A DNA stretch of 64,000 nt from Paenibacillus sp. OK003. Lineage in GTDB: Bacteria > Bacillota > Bacilli > Paenibacillales > Paenibacillaceae. This document shows positions 1 to 10,035 of the stretch, one piece after another. The translations under genes were made by a program, and so were the position numbers. Where the stretch lies: the NCBI RefSeq assembly GCF_900109515.1, contig NZ_FOBD01000009.1, positions 186,001-250,000 of the forward strand, in the 5' to 3' direction. Each line of letters starts with the position of its first letter. Position 1 is the stretch's first letter. Under the pieces are notes generated by a model that did not search any database, was not told the origin of the DNA, and was given only the letters and a program-made list of their open reading frames with translations.

Positions 1-23
1 GATGTTGTTAATCTTTCCTCCAT
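1..23 (-). CDS. N-terminus of a gene downstream of the RHS toxin, probably its immunity protein (cut by window edge)
   Basis: Only the first seven codons are present, reading ATG GAG GAA AGA TTA ACA ACA on the minus strand. A strong ribosome site (GGAGG) lies a few bases upstream, and the start codon is 12 bases after the stop of the RHS toxin gene. A gene placed directly after a polymorphic toxin is usually its cognate immunity gene. The function is therefore inferred from position only, since the protein is outside the window. Confidence 0.5.
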
Positions 24-35
24 GTACTACCTCCG

Positions 36-3000
36 TTATTTTTTTGGTGGCAAAATATAGATGTCGCCTGCTCTATTCCCCATAAGTCTTTGATTGTCCT
101 GCATCCGTTTTATTAAATCAGAAACTCTATCAGTTTTACTCGGAACCTCATATTGATCTATTTTACCGTCTCTTCTAACTGACATTATATCAGGTCTTCT
201 ATTAGGGCTGATGCCCTTTATCTCATTCCCCATTCCTTTATTAAGATATACCTTAACAATATCCTTACTTTGAGCTAATTTTGTAGCTTTTTCGGTCATT
301 GCCTCCCAGTGACCAGGTGTTTTGTTAGTATGCGGCTTGCTTGGATATACAATCTTAGAATTAGTTGTAGTAGATTTTACGGTTTGACTTACTCTCGACG
401 CCTGAATTGATCTAACTTCAGACTTCAGCGAATCAACAGATGGGGGCTTTACAAATTTTAAACTACTGGATGATCTTGAGCTATTCGGTGTTCTAAAAGT
501 TATTCGGCTTACTGGAGAAATCCCTCCTCCACCGCCACCTGGACTCATTTCTTCTCTATGACCACTAGGATCAACATAAATCAGTGGATTGTTCTTAACA
601 TACGCATACAAATTCAAACTCAGCGGATCGTTTAGCTCACCCTCAAAAGTGTCCTCATTAATAAACCTACCCGTATTCGGATCATACCATCGCGCACGCA
701 AATACTGCAACTGAGCCGTATCATCCCATAGCTCGCCAGAGTACAAGAAAGGATTATGAACTTTCTCCTCTTTCGACTCGACGTTCCCCCAGGCGTCAAA
801 CTCATACTTGTTCAGCAACGCACCGTTGGCATCCCGCAGCTCGGTAACATCTCCGTGTCCGTTCGTTTGCACATACGCCTTGCTACCAGTCGCATAGACA
901 ATAGCTTCCAGCTTAGCACCACGAATATAGTTGGCCTTTAGTTCCGGCGTGCCATTGCGCACCTCAGCTTCAGCAATGATCTGAGCAACATCATCATAGT
1001 AATAACGAGTGGTCACACCATTTTCAGCACGTTCAACCAGCAGATTGTCACCATTGTACTGATATCCCACTTTTGCTGTATCTGTGGTGACTTGAGTCAA
1101 ACGATCTCGGGTATCATACTGATACTCGGTCTTCACCGTGTTAACTTCCTTGTCCGACTGCATCGTCAGGCGGTTGCCTTGTTTGTCATATGTGTACTGC
1201 TCGTTATTACCACTTGCCGTAACAATGCGATCGAGCTGGTCATACGTAAAGTCATCTTGAACGCCCTGCTGTACACGCTTCGTTATATTTTTGTTGTTAT
1301 CATAACTGTAGCTGTATACACCTAAAATAGCTTCATCACGCACTTGCTCCAGACCGACAAGATCCAGACCGTTATACGTTTTGCGATCTTTCACACCATT
1401 TTGAAACTGTGATGACTTAAACAATCCATTCAGGTAATACGAATACTGCGCATCTGGTGCATCCTTCTCTGTTCCCACCGAAGTCATTCGGTTCATTGTG
1501 TCATACGTGTAATAGACGGTGTTGCCAAACGGCCCCTTCATCTCGGTTCGATTGCCACTCAGATCATAGATGAACTCGATTGTAAGCCCATCCGGATAGG
1601 AGAGTCGTGTCAATTGTTCCGTCGCTGAATCATATTGATATCCTGTTGTACCCGTGCGGTCTGTCATACTTGTACGTTTACCTACAGCATCTACAGCATA
1701 ACTGATCGTTTCGTCTGAGCTCACTTTACGGAGCAAGTTACCGCGCAAATCATACTCATATGTGAATGTATTTCCATTGCGATCCACATATTTCGTCAGG
1801 TTACCGCCAGGTGTATAGTAACTTTTCGTAGCGTTGCCTGACTTGTCCTTCGTCTGAATACGGCGATTAAGCTGATCATACCTATTCTCTTTGATGTTAC
1901 CCGCTGGATCAATCGTCTTGAGTAGATTGCCTGCAAGATCGTAGCTGTATTGTGTCTGTTCCCCATTAGCGCTGGTCACTTGGCGAAGCTGCCCCATGAC
2001 ATCATAACTGAACGCGGTGATGTTACCGTTGCCATCCGTTTGCTCCAGCGTTTGACCGCTAATGTTATCGTATTTATTTTGCTCCAGTATTCGGGAAACT
2101 TGATCAATCTGTGTTTTCTCTTCTGTTTTGATATCTTTGCCCCACTTGTCGTAGGTGGAAATCTGGATGTAACCTTCGGCATCGGTACTTGTCGCTGTGC
2201 GAGCTACATCATCATATTTCATGGATATGGACGTACCATCGGCTCCAGTGGTCATTACCACACGGCTCCAGTTATCGTACGTATTACGTATGCGATTACC
2301 CAGTGCATCGTCTGTCCAGGTAGCTCGGCCATACGGATCATACCCGGTACGCTGAGATACCACGTAACTGTTCCCTGAGAAATAACCGTTTTCGATCGCT
2401 TGACCTAGTGAATTCCATTTGATCAAACGTTGTTGTCCGAGCTCATCCGTCACTTTGATCGTATTGTTGATATCATCATAATCCGCGCGGAGCATGGTTC
2501 CGTCTGGTTGTGTCACTTCAGTGGTTCGACCAACGGCATCCAAGCGATATTTTGTTGTACGTTGCTCTGCATCCGTAGATGCAATTAATGCACCCGTAGA
2601 CAAGTCATATTCCGATAATGAGTTTATCTGTGTTGTTTGACCATCCACATCGGTTACCATCGTGCTTAGACGAGTTGGAAATGCGTTTTGATAACGACCA
2701 TCATATTCGAGTGTCGCATTTCGTTCCTGTTTGCCATCCGATATCCGTTGAGTTAATAAGTTGCCATAGGCATCATAGGTGTAATCTGCCTGTGTCAACA
2801 GTTCACCACTGGTACTGTCTTTACGGTTCACAATTTGCTTAATTTTACCCAGGTTATCCCGTGTAAGAGCCGTATATTTCTTGTTGGTTGCATCCACCAT
2901 GTCGGTGACACTCATTAACCAGTGTCTGGTATCATCATACGTACTAGTGGTGGTGCGTCCCGTTGCATCCGTTACCGAGGTGATATTGCCGTAGTCATCC

Positions 3001-6000
3001 AACTGTACGGTGGTCGTTAATACGTCCTTAGCCTGGTTATCCGTTACAGTAGTGACCGTTGGTGTTGGTGCAGCATAACCACGTCCTTTGACGGTTTTAC
3101 CATAGGTATTCGTTGTTGTTTGGGTCTTACCCTCTGCATTAACAATGGTTCCGTCCAGATAGAACTGGGCTGGTGTATCATTGTTAATAAAATCTTTACG
3201 GTAGTTATATTGTGTGTTGGTTAATCCATTACTCACCGAGACAGCAAAAGTTGTGTCCTGTGAAAATGTTGCTCCTAGATCTGAGGTGTAGCTATACGTT
3301 TGACGGTTGAAATCCTCTGTTGTTCCATTTTCATACGTAATCTGATCTTTACGAGAAAGCACACGATAGGCATCATTGAACGAATCTTCACCAATGTAAC
3401 GCTTAACTGTTCCATTCTCATATTCATAGAACGTTTTGGCCCCCGTGTTATGTTGTACAGATGTTAGCAAAGCATACGGATTAAGCGCCGCACGTTCCGG
3501 GCTGAATCCAGGTAGGTTAAACTTGGCATCAGCCAATTTGTAAGAATAGGTTGTTTTTCGTCCCAGCGGATCGATGACCGAATCGAGTAGTTCGATGCCA
3601 TTTTTCGTTTGTTTGTTATACGTGACTGTACGGTTTCCTTGCACGATCGTTACAGTTGAAGAACTATAGCTGATACGAATGGTATTACCAATAGCATCCT
3701 TCACTTGGGTTAACAATTTGCTGTTATACACCGAATTATTTTCATAGAAAAATTGAACATCATTTTTCTGCCCATCGGAAATCTGGAGTAGATGTCCATC
3801 CACAGAAAAATATTGCTTGGTTAATCCATCTGAAGAAGTCATGACGAGAGATGAGGTTTCACCATTTACCGTTACCGAGGTATTTGGATTTACTGTAATC
3901 CCTTCCCAGTCATAGCCTTTAAGCGTGTTACTTGCAATTTCATAGCGGCCCCCATCTGCCATGACCATATACGACTTGCCATTCTCCGTTTCAATGTAAG
4001 GCAGTTTCCAGGACCATCCCTTACCAAGTGGTGCTCGTTTGTCTGAAGCAGCAGGAACCGTTTTGTTGTAGTAAGTGACATCAAAGTTACTACCTACTTG
4101 ATAAGCACGTATCTCAGCAGATGGACTAGAAGCCAGATAATAGTTGTAGCTACTATCCATTGAAGTAGAGATCCCTTTTCCAGCATTACTATTTACGATA
4201 TTTTTCAAATCGTTAACTGCTGACCAATCGGGTGTACCATCCGTATATAAAGTGATAGTCTCAGCAGGACCTTCTGTTACTTCCTGCTCTACCCAAGGTT
4301 GCTCTCTCACGGCATAAGCATAACGATACTGGTATGGAGCTTTACCTGCAATCCAAGAATCATAACGCTGTTGAGAATACTGCCCAGGCTTAACGACACT
4401 TCCTACATAAGATTGAGAGTATATTCGGGTGTCTGATTCTGGAATGGATACGGACCCGTTATAACGTGCTTCCCATGATTTAGTACACACATAGTTCGCT
4501 ACCGATTTATCTGGTGATGGACAAGCTTTCGTAGCCGTCACCGAGGAACGGGTTAGCGTAATCGTTTTGCCCTCAACGGTCGCTGTTTTCGTATCCGGAC
4601 ATGGGCTTCCTGACCCTGTCTGAGTCCAGACACCTTTGGAGTCATATTTTCCTGGAATAGAGTTCGTGCACGTCTGCGTTGGAGCAGTAATTGTACGTGC
4701 AGGTTGATATTGGCCAGAAATGACCTGAGCACTGCCTGATTTGTTTAGAGTACCGCTAAATCCACCCTGATTATAACTTATACTCGAAGGTAGACTACTC
4801 AGGCTTCCGCTACGGGTTTGTTGCTCTGTACGGCTTTCCGATGGATTCCAAAATGCGATTTGTGTACTTGCTGCTTTCCGAGCCTCAGCTTCAGTTGCAT
4901 ACGTACCTTGCAGTACAGTTGGTGTTTCCACCACGATCGTGTCATTATCTTTTATACCGTCGCCATTGTAGTCTTCTTGGACCCACTTATTGAGTTTGTA
5001 TTTGACATGATATTTAGTAATAATTTTTTTCTTCACTGCCTGATAGGTGAGAAAATAATTGTAGACCGGATACTCATATGTATTCGTTCCCACGGCCGGA
5101 TCATAAAACTGGGCTGAATTCGAGTTATATTGCCTTTCCAACGAAAAGGACATTCCCGCACGTCCAGGCAAAGACGCATCGACATGCTCCAACATAAGAC
5201 CACCACTCATAGTCGAAATGGTTTCTCCGTTTTCACCCACGGTATAAGGAGCCTCGTTAAACGACTTTTTACTATAGACTGGTGCTTTTTCAGCGATATG
5301 TTTCCCTGGATCTGGGATACTCGTTTGTCCTGCAAGTGGTTTTACTTCTGATTTTGATTTTTGCTTTAATGTTGATGATGACTCGGATTGCTTTTTATTC
5401 GTAATTGAAGCATCATTGTTCTCCTTAACCTGTCCCTTTTCAGGCACAGGTTTGGATAACTTTTCCGAGATGTTCTTCGGTTCTGATTTCGATTCCATCG
5501 ACGTAGGAGATATACTTTCTGCACTTCCTTGTGATGATGGTGTTTCCTTGGACTCAGCAGCCGGCTTTCCTTCGAGATTAGAATTGTTGTCGCTTGAAGG
5601 TGCTGTCGGTCCTTGACCTACATCCTGATTTGTTTGAGGTGCGTTTTCATCATCAGTTGTAGTTTCTGTCGGTGGTGCTTTTCCTTCAGACTCTGTTTCA
5701 CCTTCCAATTGCTCTTCTGCATCGATCTGTTCTTTTTCTTCACCCTCAACTTCTTTGTCTTCCTCTTCTTTCGATTCGTTCTCTTTCTCAAGGTCTGTAC
5801 TTGGCGGGGCTTTCAGTTCCTCTTCCACCGCGAACGTTTCATACTGCTGCATAATGCTGGATTGGTCGGCTTCCACACCCGTGATTGGTGTTTCTTCAGC
5901 TACAGCTGAATCCGTATAAACATCACTTGTGACCGTAGCGGATTCATTAACTTCCTGTGGGCGTACTGACTGCAAGGCTTCGTCGAATCCAATCTGTTCG

Positions 6001-6266
6001 TCTCTGGCTTTATATAAAGAACTAATGACTTCATTCAAGGTATAGCCCTGATCCAGGTAACCATGGATAAAACCTTCTGTCCTGTCAAACTGCTCTGCAA
6101 TCAGAGAAAGAGACTCCAATGGAGAAGGATTTTGGCCACTAGAAACATCTGATTCGTTTTGCTCTTCTGCATATGTAATCGCCGGTATCCAGTTTCCGAA
6201 AAGTCCTGAAAATACGGACACGATGAGCAGGATGGATATATATTTTTTTGTAATAGATTGCTTCAA
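36..6266 (-). CDS. RHS/YD-repeat polymorphic toxin with C-terminal nuclease-like domain
   Basis: A 2076-residue secreted RHS protein starting at TTG (GGGGAG seven bases upstream). Residues 1 to about 34 look like a Sec signal peptide ending in ITYAEE. About 150-330 is an acidic Ser/Thr/Pro/Lys-rich linker. YD repeats (YDxxGNxxxxT) run from about 800 to 1850, followed by the conserved RHS core with YLRARWYDPNTGRF and NLYAYVKNNP, ending in DPSGH near residue 1903. The variable tip follows. Near its end RRPDIMSVRRDGKIDQYEVPSK (residues about 2023-2044, shown here in part) has a PD...E-x-x-S-K layout like PD-(D/E)xK nucleases. In this family the RHS shell encloses a toxin that is released into competitors. 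The nuclease call for the tip is inference. Confidence 0.9.
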   Translation of the reverse strand: MKQSITKKYISILLIVSVFSGLFGNWIPAITYAEEQNESDVSSGQNPSPLESLSLIAEQFDRTEGFIHGYLDQGYTLNEVISSLYKARDEQIGFDEALQSVRPQEVNESATVTSDVYTDSAVAEETPITGVEADQSSIMQQYETFAVEEELKAPPSTDLEKENESKEEEDKEVEGEEKEQIDAEEQLEGETESEGKAPPTETTTDDENAPQTNQDVGQGPTAPSSDNNSNLEGKPAAESKETPSSQGSAESISPTSMESKSEPKNISEKLSKPVPEKGQVKENNDASITNKKQSESSSTLKQKSKSEVKPLAGQTSIPDPGKHIAEKAPVYSKKSFNEAPYTVGENGETISTMSGGLMLEHVDASLPGRAGMSFSLERQYNSNSAQFYDPAVGTNTYEYPVYNYFLTYQAVKKKIITKYHVKYKLNKWVQEDYNGDGIKDNDTIVVETPTVLQGTYATEAEARKAASTQIAFWNPSESRTEQQTRSGSLSSLPSSISYNQGGFSGTLNKSGSAQVISGQYQPARTITAPTQTCTNSIPGKYDSKGVWTQTGSGSPCPDTKTATVEGKTITLTRSSVTATKACPSPDKSVANYVCTKSWEARYNGSVSIPESDTRIYSQSYVGSVVKPGQYSQQRYDSWIAGKAPYQYRYAYAVREQPWVEQEVTEGPAETITLYTDGTPDWSAVNDLKNIVNSNAGKGISTSMDSSYNYYLASSPSAEIRAYQVGSNFDVTYYNKTVPAASDKRAPLGKGWSWKLPYIETENGKSYMVMADGGRYEIASNTLKGYDWEGITVNPNTSVTVNGETSSLVMTSSDGLTKQYFSVDGHLLQISDGQKNDVQFFYENNSVYNSKLLTQVKDAIGNTIRISYSSSTVTIVQGNRTVTYNKQTKNGIELLDSVIDPLGRKTTYSYKLADAKFNLPGFSPERAALNPYALLTSVQHNTGAKTFYEYENGTVKRYIGEDSFNDAYRVLSRKDQITYENGTTEDFNRQTYSYTSDLGATFSQDTTFAVSVSNGLTNTQYNYRKDFINNDTPAQFYLDGTIVNAEGKTQTTTNTYGKTVKGRGYAAPTPTVTTVTDNQAKDVLTTTVQLDDYGNITSVTDATGRTTTSTYDDTRHWLMSVTDMVDATNKKYTALTRDNLGKIKQIVNRKDSTSGELLTQADYTYDAYGNLLTQRISDGKQERNATLEYDGRYQNAFPTRLSTMVTDVDGQTTQINSLSEYDLSTGALIASTDAEQRTTKYRLDAVGRTTEVTQPDGTMLRADYDDINNTIKVTDELGQQRLIKWNSLGQAIENGYFSGNSYVVSQRTGYDPYGRATWTDDALGNRIRNTYDNWSRVVMTTGADGTSISMKYDDVARTATSTDAEGYIQISTYDKWGKDIKTEEKTQIDQVSRILEQNKYDNISGQTLEQTDGNGNITAFSYDVMGQLRQVTSANGEQTQYSYDLAGNLLKTIDPAGNIKENRYDQLNRRIQTKDKSGNATKSYYTPGGNLTKYVDRNGNTFTYEYDLRGNLLRKVSSDETISYAVDAVGKRTSMTDRTGTTGYQYDSATEQLTRLSYPDGLTIEFIYDLSGNRTEMKGPFGNTVYYTYDTMNRMTSVGTEKDAPDAQYSYYLNGLFKSSQFQNGVKDRKTYNGLDLVGLEQVRDEAILGVYSYSYDNNKNITKRVQQGVQDDFTYDQLDRIVTASGNNEQYTYDKQGNRLTMQSDKEVNTVKTEYQYDTRDRLTQVTTDTAKVGYQYNGDNLLVERAENGVTTRYYYDDVAQIIAEAEVRNGTPELKANYIRGAKLEAIVYATGSKAYVQTNGHGDVTELRDANGALLNKYEFDAWGNVESKEEKVHNPFLYSGELWDDTAQLQYLRARWYDPNTGRFINEDTFEGELNDPLSLNLYAYVKNNPLIYVDPSGHREEMSPGGGGGGISPVSRITFRTPNSSRSSSSLKFVKPPSVDSLKSEVRSIQASRVSQTVKSTTTNSKIVYPSKPHTNKTPGHWEAMTEKATKLAQSKDIVKVYLNKGMGNEIKGISPNRRPDIMSVRRDGKIDQYEVPSKTDRVSDLIKRMQDNQRLMGNRAGDIYILPPKK

Positions 6267-6331
6267 ATTGTTCTCCCCGTTCAGATAGTGTGTGTTTAAC
6301 CTGCAATTTTATATATTTGCGATAGGTGCTT

Positions 6332-7042
6332 TTAAGGAGTTATAATTGTAGTTCTTATCAAATTCCCGTTGGCATCATACGTGTATTCAATCTTCTTGCC
6401 GGAGATAAATACAATTTTCATCAGCCGACCAGCAGAATTATAGATATAACTTTTATAGTTCTTAATCGCTGTTTTCTTTACAGAGTTGCTTGGCAAAGAC
6501 TCATTTCCAGCCCTATCCATTGAACGTATTGTAAACGTATATTCCTTTTTGGGATCATTCGGTAAGACAAGGCTGGTTGTACTCGTCGATCCAATTAAAA
6601 CGTCGTCTTGATATATGTTAAACATCGTTTCATATTCTTTTGATTCTTGTAGAGCGTCCCAGGATAATTCAATAAAAAAAAGATTGTCTACTTTGACTTT
6701 TAAACCTTTTGGGACTTCCAGAGGTTTACTTACAGGTGTAACCCCCAAAAAAATCCCCATAATACTAGAAACATCCTCTTCATCAATGACTCCATCGTTG
6801 TTCATGTCAGCAATATTGATTTGCTCAGGTGTAAGAGCTATTTTTCCTTTTATATATTTATTAACTACTACGGCATCCCCGGGAGTAATCACACCATCAC
6901 CATTGACATCACCTTTAAGAACAGTTAACTCTGCTGCATGAACTTCATATGAGAGCAAAGTAAAAGAAAAAGAAAATAATAAAATCCATATTAAGAAAAG
7001 CCTACTGCTAATTTTTAATGAACATTGTTTTTCCCCACACAT
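6332..7042 (-). CDS. Secreted dockerin-like/FN3 protein with a C-terminal YD-repeat tail
   Basis: A 236-residue protein with a hydrophobic N-terminal signal or anchor (about 12-36). It then has two dockerin type I calcium-loop repeats, GDVNGDGVITPGDAV and ADMNNDGVIDEEDV (about 44-100), a fibronectin type III-like domain (about 105-195), and a short tail with EYTYDANGNLIRTT, a single YD repeat as in RHS proteins. It lies just upstream of the RHS toxin in the same direction. Dockerins bind cohesins in cellulosomes, but isolated copies also act as general calcium-folded modules. No cohesin is seen here. The YD tail suggests it derives from, or assembles with, the RHS protein. That link is inference. 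Confidence 0.75.
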   Translation of the reverse strand: MCGEKQCSLKISSRLFLIWILLFSFSFTLLSYEVHAAELTVLKGDVNGDGVITPGDAVVVNKYIKGKIALTPEQINIADMNNDGVIDEEDVSSIMGIFLGVTPVSKPLEVPKGLKVKVDNLFFIELSWDALQESKEYETMFNIYQDDVLIGSTSTTSLVLPNDPKKEYTFTIRSMDRAGNESLPSNSVKKTAIKNYKSYIYNSAGRLMKIVFISGKKIEYTYDANGNLIRTTIITP

Positions 7043-7675
7043 ATCAAGTTGTTCTCCTCTGTAATGATAAATTAATATAAAACTAATTCTGACAAATGAA
7101 TTGAATCTTAGCTTTCTCTTTCCAATTAAATAAATTCAAATCACAAGCCAATTTCATCTGATACCAAGAATTTTTCCAACTCCTTTCTGTTTTTTTATTG
7201 ATTAATATAAATAGCTATCTCATTATCAGCGATTCTATACAAATTAGAAATAGGCTTTTTTTGTTTCATCTTGTCTTTTTATGTCGAATAATTTCCAGTT
7301 CACTTATATAAAAATAGAAATATTATGAGTTATACTTTTATTTGTAATATGTAAATCATTTAATGTAAATACACATATTAAATGAATCTATACTATTTTT
7401 TTATGAGAACTGGTGATTTTCAGTTTGTTCTCATAAATAATCATTGGGTACCGCAGACAAGCCCCTCCTATCTTCATATGCATTTTCGGTTATTTGAAAA
7501 AAATATAAATCCCCTTGTTTAATGCACAATAAACCTCGCTAGCTTAAGCCAGTGGGGTCACCTCTATCCATCTTAAAACCACTGAAATACTTGCTAAAAG
7601 TAGCAACATATATATACACGAATACACAGTATTCAAATTATGTTTCAGACAATTCAATCTGCAATGGAAACTGCT
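7043..7675. other. AT-rich gap without a recognised gene
   Basis: No convincing coding region is seen. An 11-bp inverted repeat (TTTATGAGAAC at 7400-7410, GTTCTCATAAA at 7427-7437) lies in the middle but has no T-tract on the correct side for a terminator. A 32-codon minus-strand reading frame between about 7384 and 7480 overlaps it and resembles nothing I know. The stretch may be eroded sequence separating the RHS cargo from the next gene block. Confidence 0.5.
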
Positions 7676-8606
7676 TCATACCTCCCTCATTAAACCAAGT
7701 CTTTTTTCGATAAACGCCCTACTAGTCGCACCTTTCTGGCAAAGCTGTCCATACGCTGTATCCACAGAATATCGATCAATCAAAAACGATTCTGTCCATG
7801 CTCCAAAATGATCCTCAGACCAGTCATGCTGAATTGCATAGTCGGCTACTTGAAATAGACTTCCTACGTGAACCTTTTTCAAAACCTTGCGTTTGGCTTG
7901 ATCCCAATTACGAAAAGCAGCATCCGATCAACTCCGTCACTGGGGCTGGAACCTCTTCCAAGTTTGAAATGAACTTGTTTAAACTTGACCCACTAAAATC
8001 TATGTCCTGGTTAGAGGCCCAAGCAATGAACTTCCAGATCAGTTGCTCATCTACATACCGATTTCGATCTGCTTTGGTAAAAGCGATCTTCTCGAAGAAC
8101 ATGTGCTGCGCAAGCTCCTGTACCGTTTCTTTAACAGCAGGACTTACCTTGACCCTTGTTTTCTCTGTAGATGTTAAAGGCACAGACTGATTCACACGAT
8201 AGAACATCTCCTCCACTTCTTCGAAAGTGCATTCACTAAACTCAGTCACCGTGAAGTTGTACGTAAGGAATTCGAATTGTGCATCAGAAGATAATTCATT
8301 GTATCGCTTACCAGCAATCGACTCACCATTAAAATCCGCTGTTCCATTACTCAACTTATACTCACCATCCGCAAAGAAGAAAACAGACTCCCAACGTTGT
8401 CTGCCATCAATAACCCAAATATACCCGTCTCCGTTATTCCAAACGAGAATATTAGGAATGTAGTGATCTCTAATGACAGAATCTACCAGGTACGAACGTC
8501 GATCATTCTTCCACACGCTGTTGCGTTGGAATGGCAGATCGAATCGAATACGGTCACGCATATTTAAAAGGCTTTTTGTAGTACGCTGAATGCTTGCTCT
8601 TTTCAT
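7676..8606 (-). pseudogene. DUF262 (ParB-like nuclease fold) gene broken by a frameshift
   Basis: The first 232 codons carry DUF262 features: QRNSVW near the N-terminus, the helix with SVIRDHYIPNILVW, and the signature VIDGRQRW. DUF262 proteins, including the GmrS half of the GmrSD modification-dependent nuclease, have a ParB/Srx-like NTPase or nuclease fold. The frame ends at a TAA at 7908. The next frame continues the protein without a stop as AAFRNWDQAKRKVLKKV and onward to 7676. Skipping one base near 7920-7928 joins the two parts into about 309 residues. A single-base insertion is the simplest explanation. I see no slippery heptamer that would suggest programmed frameshifting. An AGGAGG site lies upstream of the ATG. 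Confidence 0.75.
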
Positions 8607-8631
8607 ACTTGTATCCTCCTTGAATTAAGAA

Positions 8632-8658
8632 AACAGGACGCACTGTGCACGTCCTGTT
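8632..8658 (-). terminator. Intrinsic terminator-like hairpin
   Basis: AACAGGACG pairs with CGTCCTGTT (9 bp), followed on the minus strand by TTTCTTAATT. It sits downstream of the VWA gene and only about 15 bases before the ribosome site of the DUF262 gene. Confidence 0.7.
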
Positions 8659-8664
8659 CTTTGG

Positions 8665-10032
8665 TCATATATCAAAAGCCTGCTGTATAGCTTGATCCTC
8701 AAATGACGAAGCTCGAACAATTCGATCAGAAAATCCATCTACTCCACGAATGGATTCTTTCCCTAATAACAAGGACAAGACAGAAAATCCTTTTTGTTCT
8801 TTCAAGCTAGTCCACGCTTTTAAAAAATCATGATTTACATGTGCTTCCCCATCAGTAACAAAAATAATATCCGCTTGATTAAATCGACTTTGTTTAATGA
8901 TTTCGCTTGCTTTGTTTAAGGGCTGTACAAAATTCGTACCTCCGTCAAGAAAAACGGTAACAAGCTGGATCATATCTTGTACTTCAATTTTTCCTTGCTC
9001 ATAGATGATCGCATCAGAAGCATGTGAGGAAAACGGAATCCACGCAAAATCCCTTCTCTGTTTCCGGGCGATACTCATGAGAGCTAAAGCAAATCCCTTA
9101 GAAATCGTATCCTGACCCTTCATACTCCCGGATTGATCGAGACACAGGATAATGGGCCCTTTGCCGAGATGTTCTTTTCCCTTGGTATCATACTGAAGAG
9201 TTTGGCCTTCCGCATATCGGCGTAAGAAATCCAATTTGCTAATAGGGCTGGCGTAACTGCCTAGCTCCATCGGCAGCAGTTGCTCAATGTCACAGCCTTG
9301 CCGAATTCCATTCCGATCAATCGCATCCTTGTGTTTAGAACGCTGTTTGCGATTGGCAATGACCTTCATTCTCCCTGCCCATTTTGCAATTTCTTTCAAC
9401 TTCTTATTATGACTCAACTTTTCAGCTAGAAATAATTGCTCTTTTAATGGAACCTTCTTCAGCTCACTATCACCACTTCCGGCCTGTATTCCACCTAAAA
9501 TGGATTTCACATTTTCTTTAGTCTCTATCGCTTCATCCGCAGCCTCAGCGAGCAATTGAGATAATTGAGAACCGTTCTGATTAAGCGCTGCAGACAAAGC
9601 ATCTGTAGCTTGCTGGGAAGCTTCCTGATCCCCTTGAATGAGGTGCTGCAAAGCTTCTGCTAAGTCTTGATCTTGCTTGGCTTGTTCTTTCAACCATCTA
9701 AGAACCGTCTCACTGTATTTCGTTGTTCCAATGGCTGCCGCCAGATCATCCAGGCGAGTAAATTCACGAAAATCCAGATATCCTTGATCAGTCATGATTC
9801 TTTCCATGAGCTGACGGTTCATTCCAAGTTCTTCAGGAACCTCATCAAGCAGCTCTGGCTTCATTTTGAACAATCCGGCCCATAGATCACTCATCAAAGG
9901 CTGGATCAAAGGAAAAATGTTCTTCCCCTCTTTTCCAATCTTCTTCAGCTTGCCTGACATTTCCATTAACTGTCCAAATCGTCTTCGATCATATGCATCT
10001 GTGTTTAAAACAGATTTCATAGGTTCCTTCAT
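8665..10032 (-). CDS. von Willebrand factor A domain protein, partner of the adjacent MoxR ATPase
   Basis: A 455-residue cytosolic protein with no signal peptide. The C-terminal VWA domain has a complete MIDAS metal site: DQSGSM (299-304), GGTN (364-367) and TDGE (393-396). The N-terminal 280 residues are helical, as in ViaA-type proteins. MoxR ATPases and VWA proteins form chaperone-like pairs that remodel metal-containing or multisubunit complexes; the E. coli RavA/ViaA pair is the best known. Here the ATPase gene is immediately upstream with three bases between stop and start, so the two are translationally coupled. The substrate is unknown. The start follows AGGAGTG at good spacing. Confidence 0.88.
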   Translation of the reverse strand: MKEPMKSVLNTDAYDRRRFGQLMEMSGKLKKIGKEGKNIFPLIQPLMSDLWAGLFKMKPELLDEVPEELGMNRQLMERIMTDQGYLDFREFTRLDDLAAAIGTTKYSETVLRWLKEQAKQDQDLAEALQHLIQGDQEASQQATDALSAALNQNGSQLSQLLAEAADEAIETKENVKSILGGIQAGSGDSELKKVPLKEQLFLAEKLSHNKKLKEIAKWAGRMKVIANRKQRSKHKDAIDRNGIRQGCDIEQLLPMELGSYASPISKLDFLRRYAEGQTLQYDTKGKEHLGKGPIILCLDQSGSMKGQDTISKGFALALMSIARKQRRDFAWIPFSSHASDAIIYEQGKIEVQDMIQLVTVFLDGGTNFVQPLNKASEIIKQSRFNQADIIFVTDGEAHVNHDFLKAWTSLKEQKGFSVLSLLLGKESIRGVDGFSDRIVRASSFEDQAIQQAFDI

Positions 10033-10035
10033 CTG

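Noticed and set aside
5416..5909. Plus-strand open frames opposite the RHS linker, rich in Phe, Leu and Cys
   Set aside because: They are reverse complements of the Glu/Ser-rich linker codons of the RHS gene. They have no ribosome site.
7400..7437. 11-bp inverted repeat considered as a terminator
   Set aside because: No T-tract follows the stem on either strand. The A-run is on the wrong side for termination of the neighbouring gene.
7908..7930. Programmed frameshift in the DUF262 gene
   Set aside because: No slippery heptamer, no nearby stimulating hairpin or internal ribosome site. A simple indel is more likely.
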